Assembly (NCBI GenBank): GCA_000733355.1
Contig: JNVV01000070.1
Span: 8,964-72,963 of the forward strand
Source of the DNA: Falciphora oryzae
Taxonomy: Eukaryota > Ascomycota > Sordariomycetes > Magnaporthales > Magnaporthaceae
Direction of reading: 5' to 3'
DNA: 64,000 bases
In this document: in pieces, positions 22,035 to 34,202 of the stretch
Numbering within the stretch: position 1 is the first letter of the stretch
Layout of the letters: each line of letters begins with the position of its first letter
Program-made: the position numbers and the translations under genes
The notes under the pieces: generated by a model
Database searches by the model: none
The model's input: only the letters and a program-made list of their open reading frames with translations
Told to the model about the DNA's origin: nothing

Positions 22035-22502
22035 TGTAACAGGCCCAGAAAGGGGGGGTTCTCTTAAAAAGATCTCAGAGGTTCGGCAGCTCAGCAGTCG
22101 TATTTGTCAAGGCTCCACAAATCTATAGTGATGGTAAAAACAGAAAACGATTGCTTGCCCTCCCGATCCCCTTTACAAGGGGTCCCTCAGGCCCTTTTTA
22201 TGCCCTGGCCCTCCGGCCATCTTTCGGCTGTCATCGGCACGCCTCCTCCTCCGTAGCGTCCGCACGGGGCTGGATATGCTTCGTCCCCTTATCAAAGTTC
22301 AGAGTTTGGGTGCGCCTTAGCCGGGTTAAGTGCCTGTTATCTACCAGAGGCTCCCCGGCATACGTGTTATAAAGTTAAGCTTTTTTAATCCGCACATCCG
22401 TCGGGGTTTACGCCCCTCCGGCTAACACCCGGAACCCTCCCTTAAGGCCACCGGTAGCGTCCCCTTAAACTGCTAGCTATTTTTTTTGTATGGGGCGTTA
22501 CA
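22035..22502 (-). repeat. 3' LTR of G2
   Basis: TGTAACAGGCCCAG...GGGGCGTTACA, 468 bp, reverse orientation of the G LTR. Confidence 0.9.
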
Positions 22503-22679
22503 ACTATCCCCTTTTTAAAAAAGCTATCCTCGGCCTTTAACTTTTTCCTTTTTCCTAATGCAACGACAAATTTTCGTGGACTCGCAAAAGCGTTAACCTT
22601 TTTTTCCCTCGTTTAGGGTAAGCGCTGGTTTCCAATAAAACCTTTAAAAAAAGATAACCAATTTGGCGATTTCAAATGT

Positions 22680-22930
22680 CCCTTTTTTTACTGCTCGGCT
22701 CCACGTCCTAGAGCTCGCGGATTTTTTAGTTCCTTTTATTCCGAGCCTTTTAAAAGGCTCGTATTTTCGTAAATGCGCCGCGAAAATGGTTTTCGAGCTC
22801 CCAAATGTTATACTTTACCGGCCAATCCTTTTATTTAACCAAATAGTACTTTTTGTTTTAAATCCGTCCTTCGTTTCGTACTTTTTCGACCTCCCATTCC
22901 TTTTAGTCGTTTTCGTACTTTAGCATAAGC
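22680..22930 (-). pseudogene. Chromodomain end of G2 pol
   Basis: The reverse strand reads KYENDxKEWEVEKVRNK-type sequence homologous to the chromodomain at 52720-52932, with stops. It is followed on the left by the LTR. Confidence 0.65.
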
Positions 22931-23096
22931 AACGGCACCTCGTTTCCTTATTTTTTTTAATAATGTAACACTCGAAATACTGCACGGGAATAACGTCGTA
23001 AAAGCAGCGGTAATATTCGGGCAATGCTAAACGGTAAACTTACTAGCTTATACGTTCGGTAACCCGGAAGGGACCGATTTATTTAAATGCTAACTT

Positions 23097-23396
23097 TGTT
23101 GGATTGCACTGGCTTGTGCAGGCAATCGGCAGAGCCTAGAGAGAGTCGGATCCTCCGGTCCTGTGATCTCTGATCACGGGATCCGAGGACCCGCAAGCCT
23201 GCGGAGGCTGGGAGCAGGGGAAGGCCTTTTTGGTGATTAGGATCGTGTATATATAGCCTCCCTTTTGCTCCCTTTCTGGCAGATAGGTTCCTTTCCTTTT
23301 CGTGCACAATACTAGAACGATCCTTTGATATAAGGATCGTTGTTTACCTTGTTTTGGAGATTTCCGAGCCCACAGGAGTACATACTCCTACCAACA
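23097..23396 (+). repeat. 5' LTR of W
   Basis: 300 bp; contains TATATATAGCC about 150 bp in, a probable TATA box. Confidence 0.9.
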
Positions 23397-23452
23397 CTGA
23401 TTAGTGTTGCTTTAGGGCAATACAGATAAGCAAGGTAGAGGGTTTTTTCGAA

Positions 23453-23680
23453 AGCCCCGACCTGCTAGCAGGCTAGAGCGGTTTTTTGAAGGACCTGGAG
23501 CAGGAGACCTTAAATCTCCCGTTCGGTAGCGTATTTGAGGAAGACCGGCAAGACTTTTTTAGAAGCCCCGATTTGTTAGTAGGCTAGAGCGGCTTTTGGT
23601 TGAGAGATTTGACGATTTTCGCAGAGGGCGTTGCGTGATTCCCGAGAGCCCCGACTTGCTAGTAGGCTAGAGCGGTTTTT
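23453..23680 (+). repeat. Three spaced leader repeats in W
   Basis: AGCCCCGA(C/T)(C/T)TG(C/T)TAG followed by AGGCTAGAGCGG occurs at 23453, 23564 and 23647 (about 34 bp each, spaced 111 and 83 bp). CTAGCAGGCTAG inside copy 1 can pair. Position after the 5' LTR suggests a packaging or translation-control leader, but that is inference. Confidence 0.75.
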
Positions 23681-23725
23681 GGACCAGAAGATTATAGGGT
23701 AACACTTTTTGCTAACCCCGATAAC

Positions 23726-25500
23726 ATGCCCGGATTAGCCAAACCGGACGACGACGAGCGCGGGGAGTAAGGGATCCTAGATTAGGAACTTTTAAGTGCT
23801 TTCGTCGATTTCGGTTTGCCGAAGACTGTTTTCGCCGTGTACGACCAGCAGTTTTACGACGAGCAGAATTTTACCTTAGGATGCTTACCGAACGACGTAT
23901 TTAACGAGCGCCGTAACATTTGGGTTATTAAAACGATGATCGCGAATAGGTTGTACGAAGGCGAAGACCTATTTGCTGCTTATTTCGAGGATTTTGAGGG
24001 ATGGACCTAGTAACATTTTGAGGATTTAGATATCCGGATTACACGAGCGTTTAAAGCCTTTTTGGCTAAGCGAGGGATTACTTTCCTAGGCCATGCAACG
24101 TTTAAGGTTACTATCCGTTTCGTAAGATTATTTACAGAGATAAAGGCATAGAACGCGGCGATTGAAGGAATACGTTAACTTTTTTCTTATGATTATAAGC
24201 CGATAGAAAAGGCTTCGATTGGAAAGCAGCCCGAGGTAGGAACTTCGGCCCGAGCGCCTTTTTCGCCCCTTTCGCTTTTTTTTTTAATTCGTAAGCGATT
24301 AATAAGCGAAACGACGCGCTTACGATCCCTTGAACGGGATCGCGGTGATCCGACGCCAAGCGGGATAGGCTTATTATTAGGCCTACTAATAGGCTTACCG
24401 CCACCCTTACCGTTAGGGCTGAACATTTATTCGTGGTTAGCTCTGCCGCTTTTGCTACTAAAGGAAAGGAGGTTTATAGATTTTAATAATTTCGGAAATT
24501 CTTTTTTAAAGCTACCGACGACTACCGCGGCGCCTACCTAAGCAGTAGGGCGTTACCATTAAGCCTATTTCGAGGCTTAACAAGCGCGGCTAACGGACGA
24601 AATATTGCGCTAACGATTTCGCTTTGAGACCCCGGTCCCAGCCCGGTACGAGATAACACCTCCCCTACTGTCGAACTACCGGAAGCTCCCACCTGTCGAG
24701 ATACCCAATGCTGTAATCGATACGAGCATAGTAAAGGCATTTAAGCAGGCATGGGATAAGGCCTATAGCTACACCGGGGAATAATACGATATTTTTGACG
24801 ATAAGGTCCTGTTTTTTATAGACACGTGCGAGATGTTTGGAATACCCCTTTCACAGCTCTATGCGCTATTCCCATTAACCTTTTAAGGCCGTGCCGCTTA
24901 GTACTTCACTTTTAAGATAGGTAGAGGCTAAACTTTTAGGGCATTATACCTGGCCCTTTAAGAGCATTTCGATACGGAGGTTAATAGATAGCAGTACTAT
25001 ATGGACTGGAGCTCGATTACTTTCTAGATTGTACGTTTCGAAAGCGAGAACGTAGGAAAATCTAATATGGAGATTTTGCAAACCCTTTTTGATAAGCTAT
25101 AGATTTGTTAACAAGCGTTGGGTCCGGTATATTAAGAGGACCACCAGTTTGTGACGAGCACCTTCCGGGTAGTTTAAGGAGTTTCCGAGCTTAAAATGGC
25201 TTTTTTAGGCCAGAAAAGACTTTTGAAGCTTTGGCCTCTTAGTTTAGAAGTACGATGCAAGTGGAAGAGAACGTTAACGCTTTAGGCATTTATTTCGTGG
25301 AGCGCCGGTTTGGAAACGCTGTTCGTTTCGATTAGCGGATAGGCAACCGTACCGGTAACAGTTTTAGCAAACCATGGAAATGTAAGTTGGAGTGTTGGAT
25401 TTGCGGAAAGTTTGGTTACCGCTTTAAAGATTACACGCTTTAGGAATAGAAAGTATTTAGAGCGTTGTGGAGACGAGGGTAGGAAGTTCGTGGAGAGTTA
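23726..25500 (+). pseudogene. Copia gag of W
   Basis: Open stretches such as MPKTVFAVYDQQFYDEQNF (23816-24010) and, near the end, the nucleocapsid knuckle CWICGKFGYRFKDY (about 25390-25432), where the His and last Cys of CxxCxxxxHxxxxC both read Tyr. Numerous stops. Confidence 0.6.
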
Positions 25501-25739
25501 AGGAAGGGATACACCTAATTCCTCGCAGCTTACGAGCCCGGCAGCAGCGACGAGGAAGATATGGAAGCTACGGACGAGTACGATTTCGATTAGACAATAG
25601 ATAACGAGTTTGATTTGGCGAGCACTTATTTTATAACACCGGCTATAGTAACGTACCTCGCCGACAAGGCCTTTTTGCACCGATTGCATTCCGAGACTTT
25701 GGGATTAGCCAAAAGGGAACCCACCGCGTTAGTAGAGCA

Positions 25740-28700
25740 GGTACTTGTTTAGTACATGCTTACAACTACCGACAAATGGTACGGCATTATCCCAGATACC
25801 GGAGCGGCAGAAGTTTTAACTGCAGGAACAACCTAGTTCCGAGCCTTGTAACGCTATTTGCTTGATTTCGGCTTGGATATTAGTAAGAAGAAGAGACGTG
25901 TGCGTTTCGGATTAGGAGAAGCCATTTCTAGCGTTGGAGAGATTACCTTTTCGACCCCGATAGGTTTTATTACGTTCCATGTGGTGCTTACGCTTACACC
26001 GTTCCTCCTTTGCATCGATGATATGGACGCGCTTGGGGTTTACTTCGATAATACCCGTAACGAGCTGGTAACTAAGCTTGGCAAGCGCGTGCCGATTATG
26101 CGACGCTACGGTTACCCTTGGTTTTTCTTCGACGACGTCAGCTATGTAATAACAGGCGTATCGTTTATGACGGAATTAGAGAGCGTGGGAGCAGCCGTCC
26201 TGACGGAGGCTGAGCTTAGACGCGTGTATAAACGCTTTGGCCACCCTTCTGTCGAAAAGCTTTGGATTGTTCTACAACGGGCAGGCTATGAAGCTGATCG
26301 CAACGCTTTGGAGATGATTAATCGCGTGTGCTATTACTGTTAAATTAAGGCACCCGCACTATAGCGTTTTCGATTTACGTTTAAAGACGACTTCGATTTT
26401 AATTACGAGGTCGTTGTTAACGTGATGTAATTGGATAGCAAACTAGTATTTTATGTGATTGATGCGAGCACAGCATTTAGTGCCGCAACGTTTTTGAAGG
26501 ATATAAGCGCAAAAAAGATTTGGGAAGCTTTTAAGCGCTGTTGGTTGGATATTTATTTGGGGCCCCTAGATGTGCTATCTTACGACGCAGGTACCAATTT
26601 TGCCGCGAGCGAATTTCAAGCGGAAGCAAAGCTTTTTGGGATCATTTGCAGCCAGGTCCTAATAAAGGCGCACTGGTCGATAGGCAAGGTGGAAAGGTAC
26701 TACGGACCATTTCGCCGAGCTTATGAGATAATCCGAAAGGAGTGTCCTGATCTGCACCCCGACTTTGCGCTTTAAGGAGCTGTTAAAGCCATAAACGATA
26801 CGGCAGGCTTTAACGGCCTTATCCTTACGCTGCTCGTCTTCGGAGCCATGCCACGCATTAATAACAACTCCCCTCCAACGAGAAGCCAAGTTCAAAGAGC
26901 GGTAGCGATTACTAAAGCTATGGGTGAGCTCCGAAAGCTTTACGCCAAGCGCAAGGTACAGGACGTACTGAATACACGCAACGGGCCGAGCACGGAAAGT
27001 ACGTTGCTTAGAGCGCTGGCTTTGGGAACAGAGGTGTTGGTGCACAGGGAATACGGCGAGTGGAAAGGACCGTATAAAGTCCTTTGGGTGGCAGATAACG
27101 AGGTGACGATTGAGATTGTTAACGGCCTTTCAACGTTCCGGAACACTGCTTGCAAGCTATACCACAAAGCGCAGGAGTAGGAAATTGCAGATACGGAAGA
27201 GCAACTAGCCCCGTTCGAGTATCCGCTATAAACGGAACTAAAACGGAGAGGGAGACCGTTAAAGATTACGAAAACGGTGACGGCAAGCGCGTTTAGCGAT
27301 AGCGAAGCCCTTTTCGAGATCGAAATTGCACCCGCACCCGCACCCATTAGGCCCGGTAGACTACGGAGGGCACTTGCCTAAGAGGCACCGGTACTAACGG
27401 TACCCGAGGCACTAGCCCCTAAACGATGAGGACGACCCCCGCGCTAAGCAGCAACGGCATTCCTAGCCCCAAAAGAGAAGGAATCTTTACGTTTGGCGCT
27501 TTAATACCGATAGGAGGGCAAAATCAAAGCTCCCGGACGCCCATTCGAGGAGTCCGACTGGTTTGAGATCGAGGCATTCTTCGCCGCCGGAGTGATTAAA
27601 CCGATTAGATTAAGCGGCATTGGTAGCGCGAAAGTTTTTAGGTCCCGCTTTGTTAGAGAAGTTAAAGGTACTAATTTGATTTTTTATAAGAAGTCGAGAT
27701 TTGTGGTGCAAGGATATAGCGATTGGGAGAAGAAGAGCCTTTTTACCTAGTCCTTAACGATTATGCGATGCAGTTAACGCTTGATCCTTGCGATTAGCCC
27801 GTTTTTTATGGAACGAGGCTTTATGCTGATGATTAGAGATATTAGCTAAGCGTATACCCAGTTCGAAATAGAGCTGTAAAGGGAGGTTATTTTGCGCTTC
27901 CCTAGGGAGTTGGAATATCGGTATTTAGAGGGCACGGCCTTTTAGTTGATTAAACCGTTTTACGGATTGGCCGAGGCAGGGCTGCACTGGTTCGTTACGT
28001 ACTAAAAACATTATAAAGAACGTTTGGATTGTTTTATTTCGGAGTATGATCCGTGTTTGTTTGTTTTAAAGATTGGCTAGAGCTTTGGAATAATTGGCAT
28101 GCAGACCGACGACATTTTAAATTTAGGTAACGCCGAGTTTATGTAAAGGGAGGAAATAGCGCTTTAGGAAGCCGGGTTTAAAGCGAAACCGAAATCGATT
28201 TTGTACCCCGGAAACGAAGGCAACTTTAACGGGTGCAAGATTTTGGTTAGATAAGATATTGTTATTATGTAGCAAAAGGGATAGGCAGATCGTTTGGAGC
28301 TGGTAATTGCTGGATTAGACGATACCTAATAGCAGTACGTCGTATAGCGCGTACGAGGGGCATATATAAGCTTGATATGCCAGTTAGAAGCCGTTTTCGA
28401 CTATTTTGTGGCTGCATAAGCCAAAGATCCTGTAGATACAGACGTGTTTAAGTTTAACAAAAGGATTTAATGGCAGATTGATAACGCAGATAGAGGTTTG
28501 AATTACGTGCAGTTAGATTTGCAAACAGCTAGTTTGTATGTGTTTGTGGACGGGTCCTTCGCTAACAATAAGGACCTTAGTTTATAGATCGGCTTTGTGA
28601 TCGTTTTAGGTAACGAAGGAGCTATAAAGTAGGAAAACAGCTTCCGGGTTACCGGCAACATCCTGTACTGGAGCTTTGTGAAGTGCAAAAGGGTTATAAG

Positions 28701-29036
28701 GAGCGTTTTGGCGAGCGAGATTTACGGTATGGTTAGCGGCTTCGATATTGGCTATGTCCTGAAGATAACGTTTGCAACGATTTGTGAAAGGCTGGATCTG
28801 CCCCTTTGTAAGTTGATTATTTGCACCGATAGCTTTTCGCTTTACCAATGCTTTGTTTAGTTTGGGACTATTACGGAGAAACGCTTTATGATAGATATTA
28901 TGGCTTTCCGCGAGTTCTACGAGGCGCGCGAGATCGACGAGATTAGATGGATCGCAGGGGCAGATAACCCGGCCGACGCTTTGATAAAGGAGCTGCTAAA
29001 TAAGGCTTTGGAGGACTTTGTAAGCAGCAATTTAAC
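25740..29036 (+). pseudogene. Copia pol of W: protease, integrase, RT, RNase H
   Basis: Order PR-IN-RT-RNH is diagnostic of Ty1/Copia. The protease active site appears as IIPDTGAAE (about 25790). Integrase has RFGHPSVEKLW and CYYC of the zinc domain (26230-26340), then D (FYVIDASTAF), D (LSYDAGTNFAASEF) and E (GKVERYYG) at about 26450, 26580 and 26690, followed by PSTESTLLRAL and WKGPYKVLW. RT remains are at about 27540-28330. RNase H (28500-29030) shows VFVDGSFANN, LASEIYGMV, ICTDSFSLYQ and GADNPADALIK. Stops are mostly TAG/TAA at expected CAG/CAA/TGG codons. Confidence 0.85.
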
Positions 29037-29039
29037 CAC

Positions 29040-29372
29040 TGTAACAAGGGGTCAAAGACGGCTTGGAGAAAGAATCTCTAGATTGCAGATAATCTTTCTA
29101 TGGGCTCAAGAGATGCTTGAGGAGGGAGGAATCTTTCGTGAAGGACATAGGAGATGGCAGGGTTTATATAGACCCTTTGTGATCCGTGCGAAGTATCGAG
29201 TACATGATTCACACTGCCTTCCGACCTTCACCGCTTGGCCTCAGGGCCGTTGACCGCCTATGCGGGTCTTCGAACCTCCGTAAGGCCGACTCGTGATGCC
29301 GACTAGTTGGGTCCACGGGTTCTTCCGTGTGACAACCACCGTGAGAGTGGAAGGATGGGTGAAGCGGGATTA
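29040..29372 (+). repeat. Possible second LTR inside W
   Basis: Begins TGTAACAAGGGG immediately after the RNase H domain and could end GATTACA at 29372, giving TGTAA/TTACA inverted ends, with TTTATATAGACC as a TATA box. Its first 151 bp recur at the left edge of the window with a sharp boundary at TGTAACA. That fits the 3' LTR of a Copia whose 5' LTR is missing, but the whole lies inside the AACTT-flanked W element, so it may simply be internal W sequence. Confidence 0.4.
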
Positions 29373-29819
29373 CAAATAAAAGAGAGCTAGGGAGTGCATA
29401 TAAGATCGTTTCCTATGGTACCAAAACGTTAAGATCCCTAAAGATAACGCAAAGATCGATAAAACAAAGATGTTTAGATTAAGAGAGCAACAAACGACTA
29501 TGCCGAAATAACAGACGATCTTATAACCAGATTTTTTTAAATATCCTGTTAAAACCCTTTTTTACTCCTCCTTTTCGTTATTTTTGCCATTTCCTAGCCA
29601 GGCAGCTTCGTATATTTTTAGAGCGGCCGCGCGGCCCGCCGTTTTCCGCTTTGATCGCGATATTATTAGGAGGTCGGCATTGGCATCCTCCTGACCCTCC
29701 CCATCCTCAGCCGCCAGTTGCAGCATGCACTTGGTGGCGATACGCTATTTGTTAAGGGTTTGAGGATTACAGAACATACATTAGCAAGCGTACCTAGAGC
29801 ATTAAATTGGGAGAACAAA

Positions 29820-30522
29820 TTTACCTTTTTGTCGCGGTTATCGCGACCCTATTTTACTATGAACTTGAGCGCTGGACGCAGCGCGATCGAGCGATTGGAG
29901 GATAGTTAGAATGAGCTTTGAAAGAGATGAGGGAAGATTGAGATGCTTATATGGGCTGATAGGTGTGGCCCGACGCGCATAGCCAACAGCGCTTTTTGAC
30001 CGGGACTGTGTCCCGACAGCCATCGCCCTCTTTTATTTTGCCGGCGAGAGCGGATTTTAGGCAACCTAGGCAAGGGATAGCGCGCAGGGCGCCCTTTCCA
30101 CCGCGCGGACCCGGTGCAGAAACCGTTTTGCCACTAACAGCAGGCCTGACGATTTTGATGGCCGCCTTTTTTTTCTTGTCCGACGGAGCAGGCGCAGGAT
30201 CGGCGTTTTCGAGATCGAAGTTATTATCGAACGGGTTGAGGAATTGATTGATAGCGGCGTTGGCAGCCGCGGGCGCAGGCGCGATTGGAGGTGTAGGAAT
30301 GGCTATCGCAAGATCGAGAGCCTTAGCGGCAAGGCTTTGGAGCCGCTTTGAGGATTTGCCACCGCTGCGCGCGATAGATCGAGGCTTCCGAGCCTTTTTG
30401 GCGACCGTACCAGATTTGGTGTTACCTTTTTTGTTGCCTATAGTGACGAGAGCGATTGAGAGGTTAACCGATAGAAGATTGATCGAATAGAGCGGGTAAA
30501 AGATGCTGCAAACAGAGGGCAA
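29820..30522 (-). CDS. Antisense GC-rich accessory ORF in W
   Basis: Frame 29947-30522 (191 codons) runs opposite to gag-pol. After a Lys/Arg-rich part (KKARKPRSIARSGGK) and an Ala/Pro-rich middle it ends in a Cys cluster: PCLGCLKSALAGK...CRDT...KRCWLCASGHTYQP, i.e. CxxC..C..CxxC..H, likely a small zinc-binding motif. The homologous continuation (PSSLSKLILTILQSLDRAASS) lies one phase over at about 29850-29940, so there is one frameshift. It has far fewer RIP-type stops than gag-pol. Similar CxxC...CxxCxxGH proteins exist in ascomycetes (from memory); function unknown. It may be a captured host gene or an element accessory gene. Confidence 0.5.
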
Positions 30523-30967
30523 TACAGGCGGACGATTTGGATTAACGAGGTTTACCAGATCAAGTTGCCCGACCTTTTAAGGGCTGGAAGGAAGGCTTTT
30601 TATAGAGCTTAGACCCGGCTTGCAGAGAGTCCTTGATTTGCGTTCCTATTGTCCCGCATTGAGTTACAACTTAAATAGCCCGTTGAGGTTATTTACTGTT
30701 ATTGTGCTTTTTGATTGCACTACCTACCGCTTTGCCCGCGTACCGTAAGCTAAGTCCGGTGGACCCCATTACGTTATCGTTCCTATTGTCGCTATTAAGA
30801 GCGACGAGCCGCTTTGAGAGCGGCTATTTACTTTTTTCCTGATCTGGATTATTTGGTCCGGAGATTCTCTTTGTTATTTACTTTATAAGATCCAATAGAG
30901 TTTGGATTACGGGATTTGTTACGTGAAAGGATTTCCCAATTGCCTGCACAAAAGAAAGAGTTGCCGG

Positions 30968-31267
30968 TGTTGGATTGCACTGGCCTGTGCAGGCAATCGG
31001 CAGAGCCTAGAGAGAGTTGGATCCTCCGGTTCCGTGATTTTTGATTACGGGATCCGAGGACCCGCAAGCCTGCGGAGGCTGGGAGCAGGGGAAGGCCCTT
31101 TTGGTGATTAGGATCGTGTATATATAGCCTCCCTTCTGCTCCCTTTTTGGCAGATAGGTTCCTTTCCTCTTCGTGCACAATACTAGAACGATCCTTTGAT
31201 ATAAGGATCGTTGTTCACCTTGTTTTGGAAATCTCCGAGCCCACAGGAGTACATACTCCTACCAACA
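30968..31267 (+). repeat. 3' LTR of W
   Basis: 300 bp, followed by target duplication AACTT (31268-31272). Confidence 0.9.
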
Positions 31268-31336
31268 AACTTTTTGTTTTTTAAACACAGGTTTTTCGTA
31301 AATATTTTAACCAAATTTCCAATTGCGAATTGCATA

Positions 31337-33197
31337 ACGTAGGTTACCACATTGTCGCGCAAACCACATTGTCGCGCACCCACACCCGACCTCCGGTTAA
31401 TCGACGCGTATGCCAACCTAATAACGCCAGGAATCCATTCAAACTATTTAGAACTGTATACATTAGACATTTCTACTTTTTTTTAACAAGTGCGCGCATT
31501 ATGTCCAGTTTTGCCGCAGGTGCTATATCGCTGACGAGTTGTTGTCGCCCTCCTTTCCTGACCCCTATGGTCGCGCATTTTTTGTTGTAACTATTTATCC
31601 AACTCCTACTGGTCCAGAACATCTCGTACTTTTTCGATGGTAAGTAACCTTCCAAATCGGATACGTGTTTTTTTAGCCCTCCGGTGTTTGCTGAGTGTTT
31701 CGTTCGCCTTTTTAAACGTAGACATTTCGGTTTGAAAAAGGGCCACTTTATGCATTATCGCCTTCGTCCCTTTTGCGATTTGGTCCATAGCCGCTAGTAT
31801 GGGTGTCGGAGAGCTGCTTTGGTAATTGGTAATCCGAGTTTTAATGTATTCGGATTGCGAAGTTGCTTCCTTGGCTGTCCGCGGCGTTTTAGAGGTTTAA
31901 GGTTCGGCGTCGCTTAGGGGCTTTTTCGGGGGAGTTGGAGTTCATAGCTTTACATCCTGCTTTTTTAGGACCGAATCCGGATTGAAAGGAGCAAAGCCAG
32001 CTTTTCGAAAGCCTTTTCCGATGTTTCTTTTAGTTATAAAGTTAAAAAATAACGCTTTAAACGCCGAAAGGAATTCGATTTTGGTTACGTGGTTAACGTA
32101 TAACTTTATTAAGCTTTCGATTTATCAACCGTACGCCTTTTTTAGTAGGTTAAAACACCTAACGTTAAGCGGCTAAAGGAAGTAAAACGAATGCGGAAGC
32201 ATGTAAAGCGTAATAATGTTGTGTTTTTAGCAATAAAGCTCGAAATTTGTCGAATGGTGGCTTTCGTGGCCGTTTAGCATTAATAAATGATGGGACCCCG
32301 TGGAATAAGCTGTAGTGTGTTTATCGAAATGTTGGATCCATTGCAGGCCGAGTTCGTTCGTAGTCCACCCGTTGGAATTTGTTGCAATGACCTAATCGCG
32401 TGGGAGGCCGGTTTCCGAGTACCAATTGGCCAGGTGGTATTGCCTTTTAACGATAATGAAAGGAGGGATCGCCCAGCCGCAATAGTTAACCCTTTAAATA
32501 ATTATAGCCCATTCCCGGTTGCTAAGCTAAATTAGCTTTGCTTTACTACGGCCTTCCGACGTTGTAATAACCATAACGGCGGCGATTATGCCTATAAGGA
32601 AGCCGGTTTCGTCGAAGTTGTAGATATCGTTATCCTAGATGCTATATTTGTCCATAGTGTTCCGTATAAGGTCGAATTACGTAAAAATGAGCTTGGGATT
32701 TTCGCATTTGGCCTTTTAGTAATCGTATTTTCGAATCCAACGCGTGCCGAGCTCCGGGCGGCGCTTAACGAACCTCGCGACCCAGTTGGTTCCGACGGTG
32801 CCCGCGTCGCGTTCGGCGAGCAGTCGGTTGGCTATATTTTTAATACCAGAAGGCCGGGGAGGGAATGTGCGAGAATCCAGCTCGAGTATGTATTTGATAA
32901 GCGCCTCCTTTTCGGATTCCGTCAATTTCCATAATTTGGGCACCTAGTCGCGTCGAGCAGTTCGGCCGGCGCGTCGGTCGCGCAACGTTGATTTAGGAAT
33001 ATCGTAGATTTTAGCTGCTGAACGCAGATTCAATCCCCGATTAGATTGGATTGCCCGTATGGCAAGAGCAATTCTAGCTTCGCTAGATGTCGACGCCATT
33101 TGTGGTTGTTAAGGAATTGAAGTTGGAAGTGGGAGACGCGAGTCGCGATGTAAAACGCGCGATAATGTAGTTTGCGCGACAATGTGGTGACTTACGT
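31337..33197 (-). mobile_element. Pogo-like transposon copy b (decayed)
   Basis: 1861 bp between TA at 31335-31336 and 33198-33199, inserted in the G2 integrase region (compare GAATTGCATAGGGATATGG at about 53145). The TIR carries two ATTGTCGCGC motifs at each end instead of the GAGTGGCGC of the intact copy. Transposase is broken by many stops; readable parts include KLTESEKEALIKYILELDSR and RDAGTVGTNWVARFVKRRPE (32716-32943, minus). Confidence 0.9.
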
Positions 33198-33199
33198 TA

Positions 33200-34200
33200 G
33201 GGATATAGTTTTTATTATAATATTTAGCTAACCGTTTTTATGCTTGTAATAACGTTTTTTTAAGTTTTTTGCGCAATGCATAAAATTATTCGATGCGGTT
33301 TTTTGCTACAGGTACCCTCCCTTTAGGGATATTATCTGCGATATTAATCCGCATTTCGCAATCCGATCCGTATAGGAAATAAAACGGCGAATGCCTTATA
33401 GTAAAGTTCCTATTATTGTTATAGGCGTAAGCTACTAACAGTAGCAATAATGCCTAAAAATTTTCCAAACCGGCGCAGTAATTACGAAAGTAATTTTCGA
33501 TAACGCGGTTAAAAACTTCCGTTTAGCCGTCCGTTTAAAAATAGTAGGCGATCGACATACGTTTTTTAATAATTTAATATTTGCACATCTTTTTTTAAAA
33601 GCTACTGGTAATACGGCTATCGCAATCGCTAACGATACTTTTGGGGGTACCGAATACGCATTTGATACGCTCGAAAAACAGCTTTGCGAATTGTCCTGCA
33701 TTTATATTAGCTCGTATAGGGATAAGGACCACGTATTTGGTTAATCGGCACACGACGACGAAAATCGCGTTAAAAACCTAACCACCCGCCGTCCTGCTTT
33801 CAAATAAACCGGTCACCCAATCCAAAAAGATCTTTTTTATAAACTACCTGTTTTTTAGCAGTAGTAAGGGTTTAAATTTGCCGTAAAGCTTGTAACGATA
33901 AATCGCTTTCCTTTAGCACTAAAAACACGATGCCACATATGCTGTAACATCCCCCTTAACTCCATCCCATTAAAAAAAAGCGCTGGATAAAATTTAAAAT
34001 TTTAGCTACGCCCTAATAGCCGGTTCCTAAAAAATCGTAAAACTATTTCAAAATTTCGGTTTTTAAAACCTTGTTTATAAAAACATAAACTTAATTTCTC
34101 CAGAAAATTAACGCGTTACCGTCAGCTAGGTGGAAACACGATACTTTTTGCTACCAAATCGTTATCGCAATATCTCGGTACGGCACGGTGTATTTTACGT
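33200..34200 (-). pseudogene. G2 integrase remnant
   Basis: Reverse-strand integrase, collinear with 53160-54160 of G3: CEMRINIADNIPKG-type sequence near 33340 and NNRNFTIRHSPFYF near 33390. Stops throughout. Confidence 0.75.
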
Positions 34201-34202
34201 TA

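Larger units (their letters stand above)
23097..31267 (+). mobile_element. Copia-type LTR element W, 8.2 kb, inserted in G2
   Basis: Two 300-bp LTRs (23097-23396 and 30968-31267) start TGTTGGATTGCAC and end CTACCAACA. Target duplication AACTT is perfect (23092-23096 and 31268-31272), and the flanks rejoin into the G integrase/chromodomain junction seen uninterrupted at about 53080. A purine-rich AAAAGAAAGAG lies 10 bp before the 3' LTR. The interior holds a 5' leader with repeats, Copia gag-pol (to about 29030), an internal LTR-like segment (29040-29372) and an antisense GC-rich gene. It is longer than most Copia elements (about 5-6 kb). Confidence 0.9.

Noticed and set aside
23453..23680. 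CRISPR array
   Set aside because: Only three imperfect repeats with unequal spacers in a retrotransposon leader of a eukaryote.
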